The notes beneath the pieces are model-generated. The model was given only the letters and a program-made list of their open reading frames with translations. It made no database searches and had not been told where the DNA came from. This document shows, piece after piece, positions 56,528 through 64,000 of a DNA stretch of 64,000 nucleotides (position 1 is the stretch's first letter; each line of letters starts with the position of its first letter). The stretch is from assembly GCA_047936785.1 (NCBI GenBank), contig CP176394.1; one strand, given 5' to 3'. A program made the translations under genes and the position numbers. This DNA comes from Acidaminobacterium chupaoyuni (GTDB taxonomy: Bacteria; Bacillota; Clostridia; Oscillospirales; Butyricicoccaceae).

Positions 56528-59139
56528 TACGAACCCTCCTTTGCTTCCTTGCTCAGTTCATATAAAAGCCCCAGCGCTTCGATCGGGGTCAAAGTATCCG
56601 GTTCCAGCTCTTTGAGCCGCTGGGTGATCTTGCCGTTTTCGGCGCTGCCCATGGTCATCTGCATCTGCGGCTGAGGTTCTTGCTGCGCGGCCCGCCCTTT
56701 TTCGGGCTGTTTCTGTTCGATTTCGGCCAGAACCGCTTTGGCCCGCCGGATCACCTGGGCGGGCAGCCCCGCCAGTTTTGCCACCTCGATGCCATAGCTG
56801 TCGTCTGCGCCGCCGCGCACGATCTTGCGGATAAAGGTGATATCGTCACCGCGTTTTTTCACCACGATATTATAATTTTTCACCCCGGGCAGCAATTCTT
56901 CCAGCTCGGATAATTCGTGGTAATGGGTAGCAAATAGCGTTTTGGCGCCAAGCGTTTTCTTATCCGCCACATATTCCAGAACCGCTCTTGCAATGGCCAT
57001 GCCGTCAAAGGTCGAAGTGCCTCTGCCGATCTCATCCAGAATCAACAGGCTTCTTTCCGTGGCGTTTTTTAAAATATCCGCCACTTCGCTCATTTCCACC
57101 ATAAAAGTCGATTGCCCCGAAGCCAGGTCGTCCGAAGCTCCCACGCGGGTGAAGACCCTGTCGCAAACGCCGATCTCGGCGCTGGCCGCCGGCACAAAGC
57201 TGCCGCATTGCGCCATAATGGTGATCAGCGCCACCTGGCGCATATAGGTGGATTTGCCCGCCATATTCGGCCCCGTGATAATGGCCACGCGGTTCTCGCC
57301 GCAATCTAACGCGGCGTCGTTGGGCACAAACAGCGCATCGCGCAAAACGCATTCCACCACCGGGTGGCGGCCGTCGCGGATGATCAGCTGGTCTGAATAA
57401 TCCACATCGGGCATCACATAATTCTGTTTCTGCGCCGCCAGCGCAAAGGAACACAAGACATCCACCGCCGCCACCGCCTGAGCCGTTTGCTGAATGCGGT
57501 GGGCGTTTTGGGCCACTTCTTCTCTCACGCGGCAAAACACCTGATATTCCAGCGCGGTGATCCGTTCGCCCGCAGAAAGCATTTTTGCTTCCAGCTCTTT
57601 CAGCTCGGGGGTGATGAATCGCTCGCAATTGGTCAGCGTCTGCTTGCGGATATAAGTTTCGGGGGCCTGCGATGCATAAGATTTGGAAATTTCGATATAG
57701 TAACCGAAAACCTTGTTATATCCCACTTTCAGCTTGGGGATCCCCGTGGCTTCGCGCTCGCGCTGCTCGATTTGCGCCAGCGTGTCTTTTCCGCCGTTCA
57801 AAAGATGACGCAATTCATCGATCTCGCTGTCATAACCTTCGCGGATCATGCCGCCTTCACGAACGGAAAACGGCGGGTTTTCATCGATCGCCCTGTCGAT
57901 CAGCCCCGCGATATCCTCCAAAGGGTCGATCTCGCCGCAAAGCTCGGCCAGAAACTGGTTGCAAAAAGGCTGAAGCCCCAAACGGATCTGCGGCAGGGCC
58001 ATGCAAGTCTGCTGCAGCGAACGCAGGTCGCGGCAGTTGGCGCTGCCGAAAACGATGCGCCCGATCAGGCGTTCCATGTCATACACGCTGCGCAGAGCTT
58101 CTTCCAAAGCGTCGCGCGCCTCGCGGTTTTGCAGCAGCGCTTCCACCGCGCTTTGGCGGCGGCGGATCTGCGCCACATTCACCAGCGGTTTTTCAAGCCA
58201 TTGGCGGATCAGCCGCCCGCCCATGGCGGTTTTTGTGTGATCCAGCACCCAAAGCAGGCTGCCCTTTTTGGCCCCTGTGCGCATCACGGCGCAAAGCTCT
58301 AAATTTCGCCGTGCGCCCGGGTCCAGCTGCATAAACTGCGCCTGCCCGTAAATTTCAAGCTTGTTGATCTGTTTCAGTTCGTTTTTCTGTGTTTCATGCA
58401 GATAATTCAGCAGCCCGCCCAGCGCCAGCAAAAGTTCGGGGTTTTCTTCCAGTTCCCCCTGCAGGGCCTGATCGGGTTCAAAATGCTGCCGCACCAGTTC
58501 TTCCGCAAGCTCTTTCAAAAAATAGCCTTTGGGCAGTGTTTCGGTGTGGCAGGAATATTTCTCTTTAAAAAACTCCGATAATTCGCCGTTGGCCGCCGCG
58601 CCATCGGAAAGCACCACCTCGCTGGGCGAAAAGCGCCCCAGTTCGCTGATCACGGCGCTGCCCAAATGTTTTCCCGTCAGCTGGGAAGCATGCATCTCGC
58701 CCGTGGAGATATCGCAAAAGCAAATGCCCGCTCCGCGGCCTTCGAGATAAACGCCTGCGATGAAATTGTTTTTGTTTTCTTCCAGCATCGCGCTTTCGAT
58801 CACTGTGCCGGGGCTGATTTTGCGAATCACTTCGCGTTTCACAAGCCCCTTGGCCAAAGCGGGGTCTTCCATCTGCTCGCAGATGGCCACTTTATAGCCT
58901 TTTTGAATCAGGCGCGCGATATAGCTTTCGGCGCTGTGGAACGGCACGCCGCACATGGGCGCGCGTTCTTCCTGCCCGCAATCGCGGCCGGTGAGCACCA
59001 GTTCCAGTTCTTTTGAAGCGATCTGGGCGTCTTCGAAAAACATTTCATAAAAATCGCCCAGGCGATAAAATAAAATGCAATCCTGATTTTCGTCTTTAAC
59101 TTTCTGATATTGCTGCATCATGGGCGTGAGTTCGGCCAT
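56527..59139 (-). CDS. mutS: DNA mismatch repair protein MutS
   Basis: An 870-residue MutS1. The mismatch-reading domain starts TPMMQQYQKVKDENQDCILF with the Phe-x-Glu motif in YRLGDFYEMFFEDA. Walker A is ITGPNMAGKSTYMRQVALIT near residue 620, Walker B LLILDEIGRGTSTFDGMAIA near 698, and the dimer loop is FATHYHELSELEE. The tail PEKGRAAQQEPQPQMQMTMG links to a C-terminal helix. It leads directly into mutL. Confidence 0.97.
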   Translation of the reverse strand: MAELTPMMQQYQKVKDENQDCILFYRLGDFYEMFFEDAQIASKELELVLTGRDCGQEERAPMCGVPFHSAESYIARLIQKGYKVAICEQMEDPALAKGLVKREVIRKISPGTVIESAMLEENKNNFIAGVYLEGRGAGICFCDISTGEMHASQLTGKHLGSAVISELGRFSPSEVVLSDGAAANGELSEFFKEKYSCHTETLPKGYFLKELAEELVRQHFEPDQALQGELEENPELLLALGGLLNYLHETQKNELKQINKLEIYGQAQFMQLDPGARRNLELCAVMRTGAKKGSLLWVLDHTKTAMGGRLIRQWLEKPLVNVAQIRRRQSAVEALLQNREARDALEEALRSVYDMERLIGRIVFGSANCRDLRSLQQTCMALPQIRLGLQPFCNQFLAELCGEIDPLEDIAGLIDRAIDENPPFSVREGGMIREGYDSEIDELRHLLNGGKDTLAQIEQREREATGIPKLKVGYNKVFGYYIEISKSYASQAPETYIRKQTLTNCERFITPELKELEAKMLSAGERITALEYQVFCRVREEVAQNAHRIQQTAQAVAAVDVLCSFALAAQKQNYVMPDVDYSDQLIIRDGRHPVVECVLRDALFVPNDAALDCGENRVAIITGPNMAGKSTYMRQVALITIMAQCGSFVPAASAEIGVCDRVFTRVGASDDLASGQSTFMVEMSEVADILKNATERSLLILDEIGRGTSTFDGMAIARAVLEYVADKKTLGAKTLFATHYHELSELEELLPGVKNYNIVVKKRGDDITFIRKIVRGGADDSYGIEVAKLAGLPAQVIRRAKAVLAEIEQKQPEKGRAAQQEPQPQMQMTMGSAENGKITQRLKELEPDTLTPIEALGLLYELSKEAKEGS

Positions 59140-59154
59140 GTTGTTTCCCCCGTT

Positions 59155-60576
59155 TTATTCCACAACCGCGCCAAACAGCGCCCATGTGGTATGTTTTTCG
59201 ATTTTCACCTGCGCAAACCGGCCGATCAGCGAAGCATCGCCCTTGATGCGCACAAGTTTCATGCTTTCCGTGCGGCCCGTCAGCGGATAATCCGCATCGT
59301 CGCCGGTGCCATCCACCAAAACGCGGCAGGTTTTGCCCACATAAGTGGCATTGATCTCGTTTGAGATCTGGTTCTGCACCGCCAGCAGCTCTTCGAACCA
59401 CTGTTTTTTATCGGCGGTGGAGGTGTGGTCTTCGATCTCGGCGGCCACCGTGCCTTCGCGCTTGGAATAAATAAAAGTAAACAGGCTGTCGAACCGAACT
59501 TTTTTCACCAGTTCCAGGGTCTGTTCAAAATCTTCCCTTGTTTCGTTGGGGAAGCCCACGATCACATCGCTCGTCATGGGAAGGCCGGGCATCTGCCGCC
59601 GCGCCGCTTCCACCAGCCCCAGATATTTTTCGGCGGTATAGCGGCGGTTCATTTTTTCCAAGATCTCATTGCTGCCCGATTGGAAGGGCAAATGAAGCTG
59701 CTTGGCCACTTTGTCGCATCGCGCCATGGTCTCATATAATTTTTCGGTGGCGTCTTTGGGGTGGCTGCTCATAAAGCGGATCAAAAATTCGCCGGGAACC
59801 GCGTTGAGCATTTCCAAAAGCTGCGGGAAATCACATTCGAAATCCGCATCGTTGCCATAAGAATTCACATTCTGCCCCAGCAGCGTGATATCTTTATAGC
59901 CCGCTTCCACCAGCTTGATGAATTCTTCCCGCACGGCCTCGGGGGTTCGGCTGCGCTCGCGCCCGCGAACATAGGGCACGATGCAATAGGAACAAAAGTT
60001 ATTGCATCCATACATGATCGGCAGCCACGCCTTGATGGTGCGGTCGCGCACAGGCTGCACACCTTCTAAGATCACGCCGCTTTCTTCACCCGAGATATCG
60101 AAAACTCTCTTTTTGGTGGAAAGATTCTGCCAAAGCAGCTGTGGAAAGCGGTAAAGCGCATGTGTGCCGAACAAAAGATCCACCACTGGGAAACTTTTTT
60201 TCACCTTTTCCTTGATGCGTTCCTGCTGCGCCATGCATCCGCAAATGGCCACCACCAAATTGGGGTTGCGCCGCTTCACATGGGTCAGCGCGCCCACATT
60301 GCCGAATACGCGCTGCTCGGCGTGTTCACGCACGGCGCAGGTGTTGAAAATCACCACATCCGCCTGTTCGGGGTCGTTGGTAAACGCAAAACCCATATCG
60401 GTGAACATCCCGCGCAGCAATTCGGTATCTGCCTCGTTCTGCTGGCATCCATAGGTATCCGTGCAGGCCAGCGGCTGTTTTTCTGATTTTTCAAGATAAT
60501 ATTGTCTGATCTTTGCGCAATATTCCTGTTGCTGCAACAGTTCTTCCTGGGTGATGGTATGGGCCGCGTTCTTCAT
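59155..60576 (-). CDS. miaB: tRNA-2-methylthio-N6-dimethylallyladenosine synthase MiaB
   Basis: A 473-residue radical SAM methylthiotransferase. N-terminal UPF0004 domain with three cluster cysteines (TYGCQQNEADTE; NTCAVREHAEQRVFGNVGAL; ICGCMAQQE), radical SAM CNNFCSYCIVPYVRGRERSR near residue 195, and a C-terminal TRAM domain (about 405-470, AQVKIEKHTTWALFGAVV). It finishes the i6A37 modification begun by MiaA. It heads the miaB-mutS-mutL-miaA-hfq run. Confidence 0.96.
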   Translation of the reverse strand: MKNAAHTITQEELLQQQEYCAKIRQYYLEKSEKQPLACTDTYGCQQNEADTELLRGMFTDMGFAFTNDPEQADVVIFNTCAVREHAEQRVFGNVGALTHVKRRNPNLVVAICGCMAQQERIKEKVKKSFPVVDLLFGTHALYRFPQLLWQNLSTKKRVFDISGEESGVILEGVQPVRDRTIKAWLPIMYGCNNFCSYCIVPYVRGRERSRTPEAVREEFIKLVEAGYKDITLLGQNVNSYGNDADFECDFPQLLEMLNAVPGEFLIRFMSSHPKDATEKLYETMARCDKVAKQLHLPFQSGSNEILEKMNRRYTAEKYLGLVEAARRQMPGLPMTSDVIVGFPNETREDFEQTLELVKKVRFDSLFTFIYSKREGTVAAEIEDHTSTADKKQWFEELLAVQNQISNEINATYVGKTCRVLVDGTGDDADYPLTGRTESMKLVRIKGDASLIGRFAQVKIEKHTTWALFGAVVE

Positions 60577-60927
60577 AAAATTCCTCCAAAATGCCGCCCC
60601 ATGGCGGGCATCTTCATTTTCATTGTCTAATCGTGTTTTATTTCATGTTCCACGCCATAGGTTCCTATGGGTTTCACGGGTTTTGCATTTTTCGATAATT
60701 AATTGCATTATACCACTTCCTGCATGATATCGCAACAAACCCGCCCTTCTTTGCCGCGCCCGATTATGGCTTTTTCAGCGTTTTGCCCCATAGCGCAAAT
60801 AGAAAAATCATCTGCAAAGGCGGCTGTTTTGCCCGCTGTGCAAAACTTTTTCCCTCCTCTGCCCTGCGGCAAGGCGGGTTCCTTTTTGATTTGCTGCGTC
60901 CATGCCCCCGTTTGGGTGGTTTTTTGG

Positions 60928-60956
60928 TTGACTTGCCCCGCGCATTGTGGTAGAGT
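60928..60956 (+). promoter_or_regulatory. Promoter of the trpS leader
   Basis: TTGACT (60928-60933), 17-base spacer, TAGAGT (60951-60956). Transcription would begin near 60963, just before the T-box. The stretch 60577-60927 before it shows no gene I can support. Confidence 0.75.
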
Positions 60957-60962
60957 AAATAC

Positions 60963-61203
60963 AATTTAACAACAAACCGTTGAGTAAGAGAAGTAATCTT
61001 GACAGCGAAATTCCAGAGAGCCGCCGGTGGTGCGATGGCGGCATTTCAAGTTTTGATGAATGGACTTATGAGGGCAGCCCGAAAAGAAGATTCCCAGTAG
61101 GCGCTGACGGAACATCCCGGCCGTAACACGGGAAGCGCATGACTGTGCGTGCTTTAAGGTGGCTGCAGAATATTCTTCTGCCCTTAGGGGCAGAAGTTTT
61201 TTT
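60963..61203 (+). ncRNA. T-box riboswitch, tryptophan type, of trpS
   Basis: About 240 bases. In order: GAGTAAGAGAAGTA turn (60980-60993), the AG bulge region CCAGAGAGCCGCC (about 61011-61023), specifier loop GAA-TGG-ACTTATGA (about 61056-61070), T-box AAGGTGGCTGCAG (61156-61168), and a 9-bp terminator. Specifier TGG is the Trp codon, and the bulge TGGC fits discriminator G, as tRNA-Trp has. Uncharged tRNA-Trp should open trpS. Confidence 0.9.
61175..61203 (+). terminator. Conditional terminator of the trpS T-box
   Basis: CTTCTGCCC pairs with GGGCAGAAG around TTAG and is followed by TTTTTTTATTTTT. Confidence 0.9.
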
Positions 61204-61224
61204 ATTTTTAAAGGAGTTGGTTTG

Positions 61225-61263
61225 ATGTTTGACGACTGGTGGTGGTATCAAAAAACAATTTGA
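61225..61263 (+). CDS. Trp-rich leader peptide upstream of trpS
   Basis: A 12-codon frame, MFDDWWWYQKTI, with three Trp codons in a row (61237-61245). AAAGGAG lies 8 bases before its ATG, a strong site. Its TGA (61261-61263) touches the AAAGGA ribosome site of trpS (61263-61268), so a ribosome finishing the peptide would cover that site, while one stalled at the Trp codons would not. It sits after the T-box terminator. By analogy with the rtpA (anti-TRAP) leader of Bacillus subtilis, it probably adds translation control by charged tRNA-Trp. That role is inference. Confidence 0.75.
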   Translation: MFDDWWWYQKTI

Positions 61264-61278
61264 AAGGATCTTATCAAC

Positions 61279-62262
61279 ATGAAAAAAAGAATTTTAACCG
61301 GCGATCGAACCACGGGGCGGCTGCATCTGGGCCATTATGTGGGCAGCCTGCAAAACCGCGTGAAGCTTCAAAACGATTATGAAACCTTTATCCTGCTGGC
61401 GGATGTGCAGGCGCTGACCACCCATTTTCAGAACCCCGCCCTCATCAACCAAAGCATTTATGATGTGGCCATCGATAATTTATCGGTGGGGCTCGACCCT
61501 GAAAGCGTCTGTTTCGTTCAGCAGTCGCAGGTGCCGGCCATTGCCGAACTGACGGTGTTTTATTCCATGCTCGTTTCTGTGAACAGCCTGCGCCATAACC
61601 CCACCATCAAAACCGAAGCAAAACAATATGGCTATGATGACCTGAGCTATGGGTTTTTGGGTTACCCTGTCAGCCAGACGGCAGACATCACTTTCTGCGG
61701 CGCAGATCTTGTTCCCGTTGGGGAAGATCAGCTTCCGCATATGGAGCAGGCGCATAAGATCGTTCGGCGTTTCAACGATCTTTATGGCGCAGCGCTCAAG
61801 GTGCCCCAGGCGCTTTTAAGCGCCACCCCGCGCCTTGTGGGGCTTGATGGCAACAGCAAAATGGGCAAAAGTCTTGGCAACGCCATCTATCTTTCCGATG
61901 ATCGCGATACCGTCACGGCAAAAGTAAAGGCGGCACTCACCGATCAAAACAGAGTGGCCCTCACCGATAAGGGGAACCCCGATCTCTGCATGGTCAGCGC
62001 CTACCATGAAATCTTTAACGGTGAAGAATACCCCGGGCTGTGTGAAATGTGCCGCGGCGCAAAAATAGGCTGTGTCGCCTGTAAAAAGCTGCTGGCGGCC
62101 CGGCTGAATGAGATGCTTGAGCCTTTCCGTGAAAAAAGAGCCTACTATGAAGCCCATAAAGAAGAAGTCAGAGAAATCATTGCTTCGGGCACAGGAAAAG
62201 CCAATGAGATCGGCGCCGAAACCATGCGAAAGGTCAAATCGGCGATGGAGGTTTCTTTATAA
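61279..62262 (+). CDS. trpS: Tryptophanyl-tRNA synthetase
   Basis: A 327-residue class I synthetase of normal length. RTTGRLHLGHYVGSLQNRVK holds the HIGH motif (HLGH), SVNSLRHNPTIKTEAKQYGY and LGYPVSQTADITFCGADLVP are the Trp-site blocks, and LDGNSKMGKSLGNAIYLSDD near residue 192 is the KMSKS loop (KMGKS). Expression is controlled by the T-box and probably by the Trp-rich leader peptide. Terminator follows. Confidence 0.96.
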   Translation: MKKRILTGDRTTGRLHLGHYVGSLQNRVKLQNDYETFILLADVQALTTHFQNPALINQSIYDVAIDNLSVGLDPESVCFVQQSQVPAIAELTVFYSMLVSVNSLRHNPTIKTEAKQYGYDDLSYGFLGYPVSQTADITFCGADLVPVGEDQLPHMEQAHKIVRRFNDLYGAALKVPQALLSATPRLVGLDGNSKMGKSLGNAIYLSDDRDTVTAKVKAALTDQNRVALTDKGNPDLCMVSAYHEIFNGEEYPGLCEMCRGAKIGCVACKKLLAARLNEMLEPFREKRAYYEAHKEEVREIIASGTGKANEIGAETMRKVKSAMEVSL

Positions 62263-62305
62263 ATTTCCCGCCCTTTTCCCCTCTGTTTGTCTGTTTTATT
62301 CTGAT

Positions 62306-62338
62306 AAGGCTGTTTCCGATTGGGAACGGCCTTTTTGC
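62306..62338 (+). terminator. Terminator of trpS
   Basis: AAGGCTGTTTCC pairs with GGGAACGGCCTT (G-U allowed) around a short loop, followed by TTTGCTTT. Confidence 0.75.
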
Positions 62339-62401
62339 TTTCCGTTTTCACCTTTCTGCCTTATTGCGTGCCCGATGGTTTTTTGATACAATTGAAAAAA
62401 C

Positions 62402-62430
62402 TTGGAAACCGCGGGAAACGCTGATATTCT
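62402..62430 (+). promoter_or_regulatory. Promoter of the second acetyltransferase
   Basis: TTGGAA (62402-62407), 17-base spacer, TATTCT (62425-62430), 29 bases before the ATG. Confidence 0.6.
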
Positions 62431-62458
62431 ATCGGCATCAACACAGGAGGAATTTTCT

Positions 62459-62986
62459 ATGAACCTGAAACACGGTCGTTTCGTCATCCGCAGCGCCACA
62501 GAAAAAGATGCCCCGCAGCTTGCTTCCTGGTGGAACGACGGCAAGGTCATGGCGCATGCCGGTTTTCCCAAAGGGTTGGGGCAATCGGTGCACAATATTG
62601 CCGCCAGCCTTAAAAACGATAGCGATGATACACGCAGAAGGTTGATGATCGAACTGGATGGAACCGCCATCGGCGAAATGTCTTATCTTCTCCAAGAAGG
62701 CCAAACCGCCGAAGTCGGCATTAAAATATGTGATTTTTCAGAGCAGGACAAAGGCTATGGAAAAATCCTGCTGAGTATGCTGATCTCTTTTTTATTGAAT
62801 GATGCGGGCTGCCGAAAAATCGTTCTCGATACCGATTATGAAAACAAAAGGGCTCAGCATGTCTATGAAACGCTGGGCTTTCAAAAATTGCGCGTCAATG
62901 AAAACGCCTGGAAAGATCAAACAGGCCAATGGCGCTCTTCGGTGGATTATACGCTTGTGCCGAAAAACTTCGTTTCTTTTCTGTAA
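62459..62986 (+). CDS. GNAT N-acetyltransferase
   Basis: A 175-residue GNAT protein. FVIRSATEKDAPQLASWWND at the start, GTAIGEMSYLLQEGQTAEVG, then FSEQDKGYGKILLSMLISFL near residue 98 with the acetyl-CoA loop (QDKGYG), and YENKRAQHVYETLGFQKLRV near 128. It resembles aminoglycoside 6'-type and ribosomal-type GNATs, without features that fix the substrate. AGGAGG precedes the ATG. Confidence 0.82.
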   Translation: MNLKHGRFVIRSATEKDAPQLASWWNDGKVMAHAGFPKGLGQSVHNIAASLKNDSDDTRRRLMIELDGTAIGEMSYLLQEGQTAEVGIKICDFSEQDKGYGKILLSMLISFLLNDAGCRKIVLDTDYENKRAQHVYETLGFQKLRVNENAWKDQTGQWRSSVDYTLVPKNFVSFL

Positions 62987-63154
62987 TGCTGTTTTCCGTT
63001 GCTGCCGCCCTTTTGCGGTTCTTTGCGAAAACAAAGATCCCCTCAGGCGATAACCTTTCTTGCCGCGGCATGAAACAAACATCGATTGGCTTGCCATTTC
63101 ATCTGTTTTTCACATTTGAAGCACAAAATGTTTCTTCTGGAAGGAGGCAATCTT

Positions 63155-63823
63155 ATGACAGTCTTAATTGCGGATGATGACATCGCTCTGCGCAAGCTGC
63201 TGCGGGATATCCTTAAAAAGCAGGGTTATCAAGTCATCGAAGCGGCCAACGGCCGCGAAGCCATTGATGCCTTTTTCGGCCGTGAAACGCCGGATCTGGT
63301 GATTCTGGATGTCATGATGCCGATCTATGACGGCTGGGAAGTTCTGGCCGAAATCCGGTCGCGCTGTGATGTGCCGGTGATGATGCTCACAGCACTGGGC
63401 GATGACCGCCATGAGATACAAGGGCTCACACACGGCGCCGACGATTATATCGCCAAGCCCTTCAGCTATGAAATATTTGTGGCGCGGGTCAATGCAATGC
63501 TGCGCCGCCCCCTGAAAGAGCAAAGCGCGGTCTTATGCGCAGGCGATCTGCTGGTGGATCAAGCTCTTCACAAAGTAAGCTTCAAAGGAAACGAGATCCT
63601 CCTCAACAACAAGGAATACCGGCTTTTGTGCTTCTTTCTGCGAAACCGCCGCATTGTTCTCACACGGGATAAGCTGTTGGAAAATGTATGGGGATTCGAC
63701 TTTGAGGGGGATGAACGAACGGTGGATGCCCATGTGAAAATGCTGCGCGCCAAGCTTGGCGAAGCGGGAGATCAAATCAAAACCATTCGCGGCACAGGCT
63801 ATCTGTTTGAGGGAAAACTATGA
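63155..63823 (+). CDS. OmpR/PhoB-family response regulator
   Basis: A 222-residue regulator. Receiver domain: acidic pocket IADDDIALRKLLRDILKKQG, phospho-acceptor Asp in TPDLVILDVMMPIYDGWEVL near residue 51, Thr in VMMLTALGDD and Lys in DDYIAKPFSYEIFVARVNAM. Winged-helix DNA-binding domain at about 128-220 (NNKEYRLLCFFLRNRRIVLT, DERTVDAHVKMLRAKLGEAG, IKTIRGTGYLFEG). GGAGG precedes ATG at 63155. The kinase gene follows with an ATGA overlap. Confidence 0.94.
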   Translation: MTVLIADDDIALRKLLRDILKKQGYQVIEAANGREAIDAFFGRETPDLVILDVMMPIYDGWEVLAEIRSRCDVPVMMLTALGDDRHEIQGLTHGADDYIAKPFSYEIFVARVNAMLRRPLKEQSAVLCAGDLLVDQALHKVSFKGNEILLNNKEYRLLCFFLRNRRIVLTRDKLLENVWGFDFEGDERTVDAHVKMLRAKLGEAGDQIKTIRGTGYLFEGKL

Positions 63824-64000
63824 GACATTCCATCAAAACGAAGCTGTTTCTTCTGTTTGCGGGCGTTCTTGCGGCGTTTCTTCTCGCCGGTTGTCTTTGC
63901 AGCACCCTGTTTTTGCAGCGCTATTATATCGCTGAAAGCAAGACGCTTTTTGCTGAAACCGCGGCGCAGGTGGAAGCTGCACTGCTTGAAAACAAGGCAC
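63820..64000 (+). CDS. Sensor histidine kinase, N-terminal part
   Basis: The first 60 codons are in the window: a basic start (MRHSIKTK), a hydrophobic helix (LFLLFAGVLAAFLLAGCLCS) and the beginning of an extracellular sensor region. Overlap with the response regulator stop (ATGA) and the topology identify it as the partner kinase. The catalytic part lies beyond the window. Confidence 0.8.
   Translation, partial: MRHSIKTKLFLLFAGVLAAFLLAGCLCSTLFLQRYYIAESKTLFAETAAQVEAALLENKA

Overview
The window reads as a chromosomal segment of a low-to-middle GC Firmicute of the class Clostridia, probably a gut-type Oscillospirales or Christensenellales relative; genus cannot be told. The reasons are strong AAGGAGG ribosome sites, frequent TTG/GTG starts, two T-box leaders, a SigV/RsiV-like pair, an LtaS-like sulfatase, SepF/DivIVA, and the clostridial order miaB-mutS-mutL-miaA-hfq. 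It is host housekeeping DNA interrupted by one phage-derived island.

Layout. 1-6.3 kb: prmA-rsmE, a MATE exporter, a secreted stalk-domain protein and an ornithine-cyclodeaminase-like enzyme. 6.3-25.0 kb: a compact short-tailed-phage island, mostly on the minus strand. Read from right to left it holds a cI-like repressor and ImmA-like gene (plus strand), an SOS-box early promoter with a zinc-ribbon gene, a sigma-region-4-like activator, a PAS-LuxR regulator, terS-terL, scaffold-capsid, a panT-coaX cargo cassette, adaptor, tail proteins and fibres, XkdW/XkdX-like genes, portal, holin, amidase and an XhlA-like protein. No integrase, replication, tape-measure or tail-tube gene is seen. Three late units each start with the same promoter-like element, TTGACGAAAATGACGAAAAA, then 7 bases, then a TAnnAT box. 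25.0-34.2 kb: a second MATE, threonine aldolase, a DUF2461 protein, an LtaS-like enzyme, tRNA-Thr(CGT), a YczE-type membrane protein and metNIQ behind a methionine T-box. 34.3-46 kb: rpsF-ssb-rpsR, transporters, hydrolases, a SigV/RsiV-like pair, alr with an XRE-cupin regulator, an acetyltransferase, a Cof phosphatase, rluD and lspA. 46-60.6 kb: a long minus-strand housekeeping run (aldolase, ileS, divIVA, yggT, sepF, yggS, an HlyD-like gene, hfq, miaA, mutL, mutS, miaB). 60.6-64 kb: trpS under a tryptophan T-box followed by a 12-codon Trp-Trp-Trp leader peptide, an acetyltransferase, and the start of a two-component system.

How it fits together. The island looks like a self-contained particle and lysis unit under a repressor, LexA and a dedicated late activator. 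It carries a pantothenate uptake gene beside a kinase homologue that lacks two of the three expected aspartates. The most unusual regulatory element is the two-stage leader of trpS, which resembles the logic of the Bacillus subtilis anti-TRAP (rtpA) leader.
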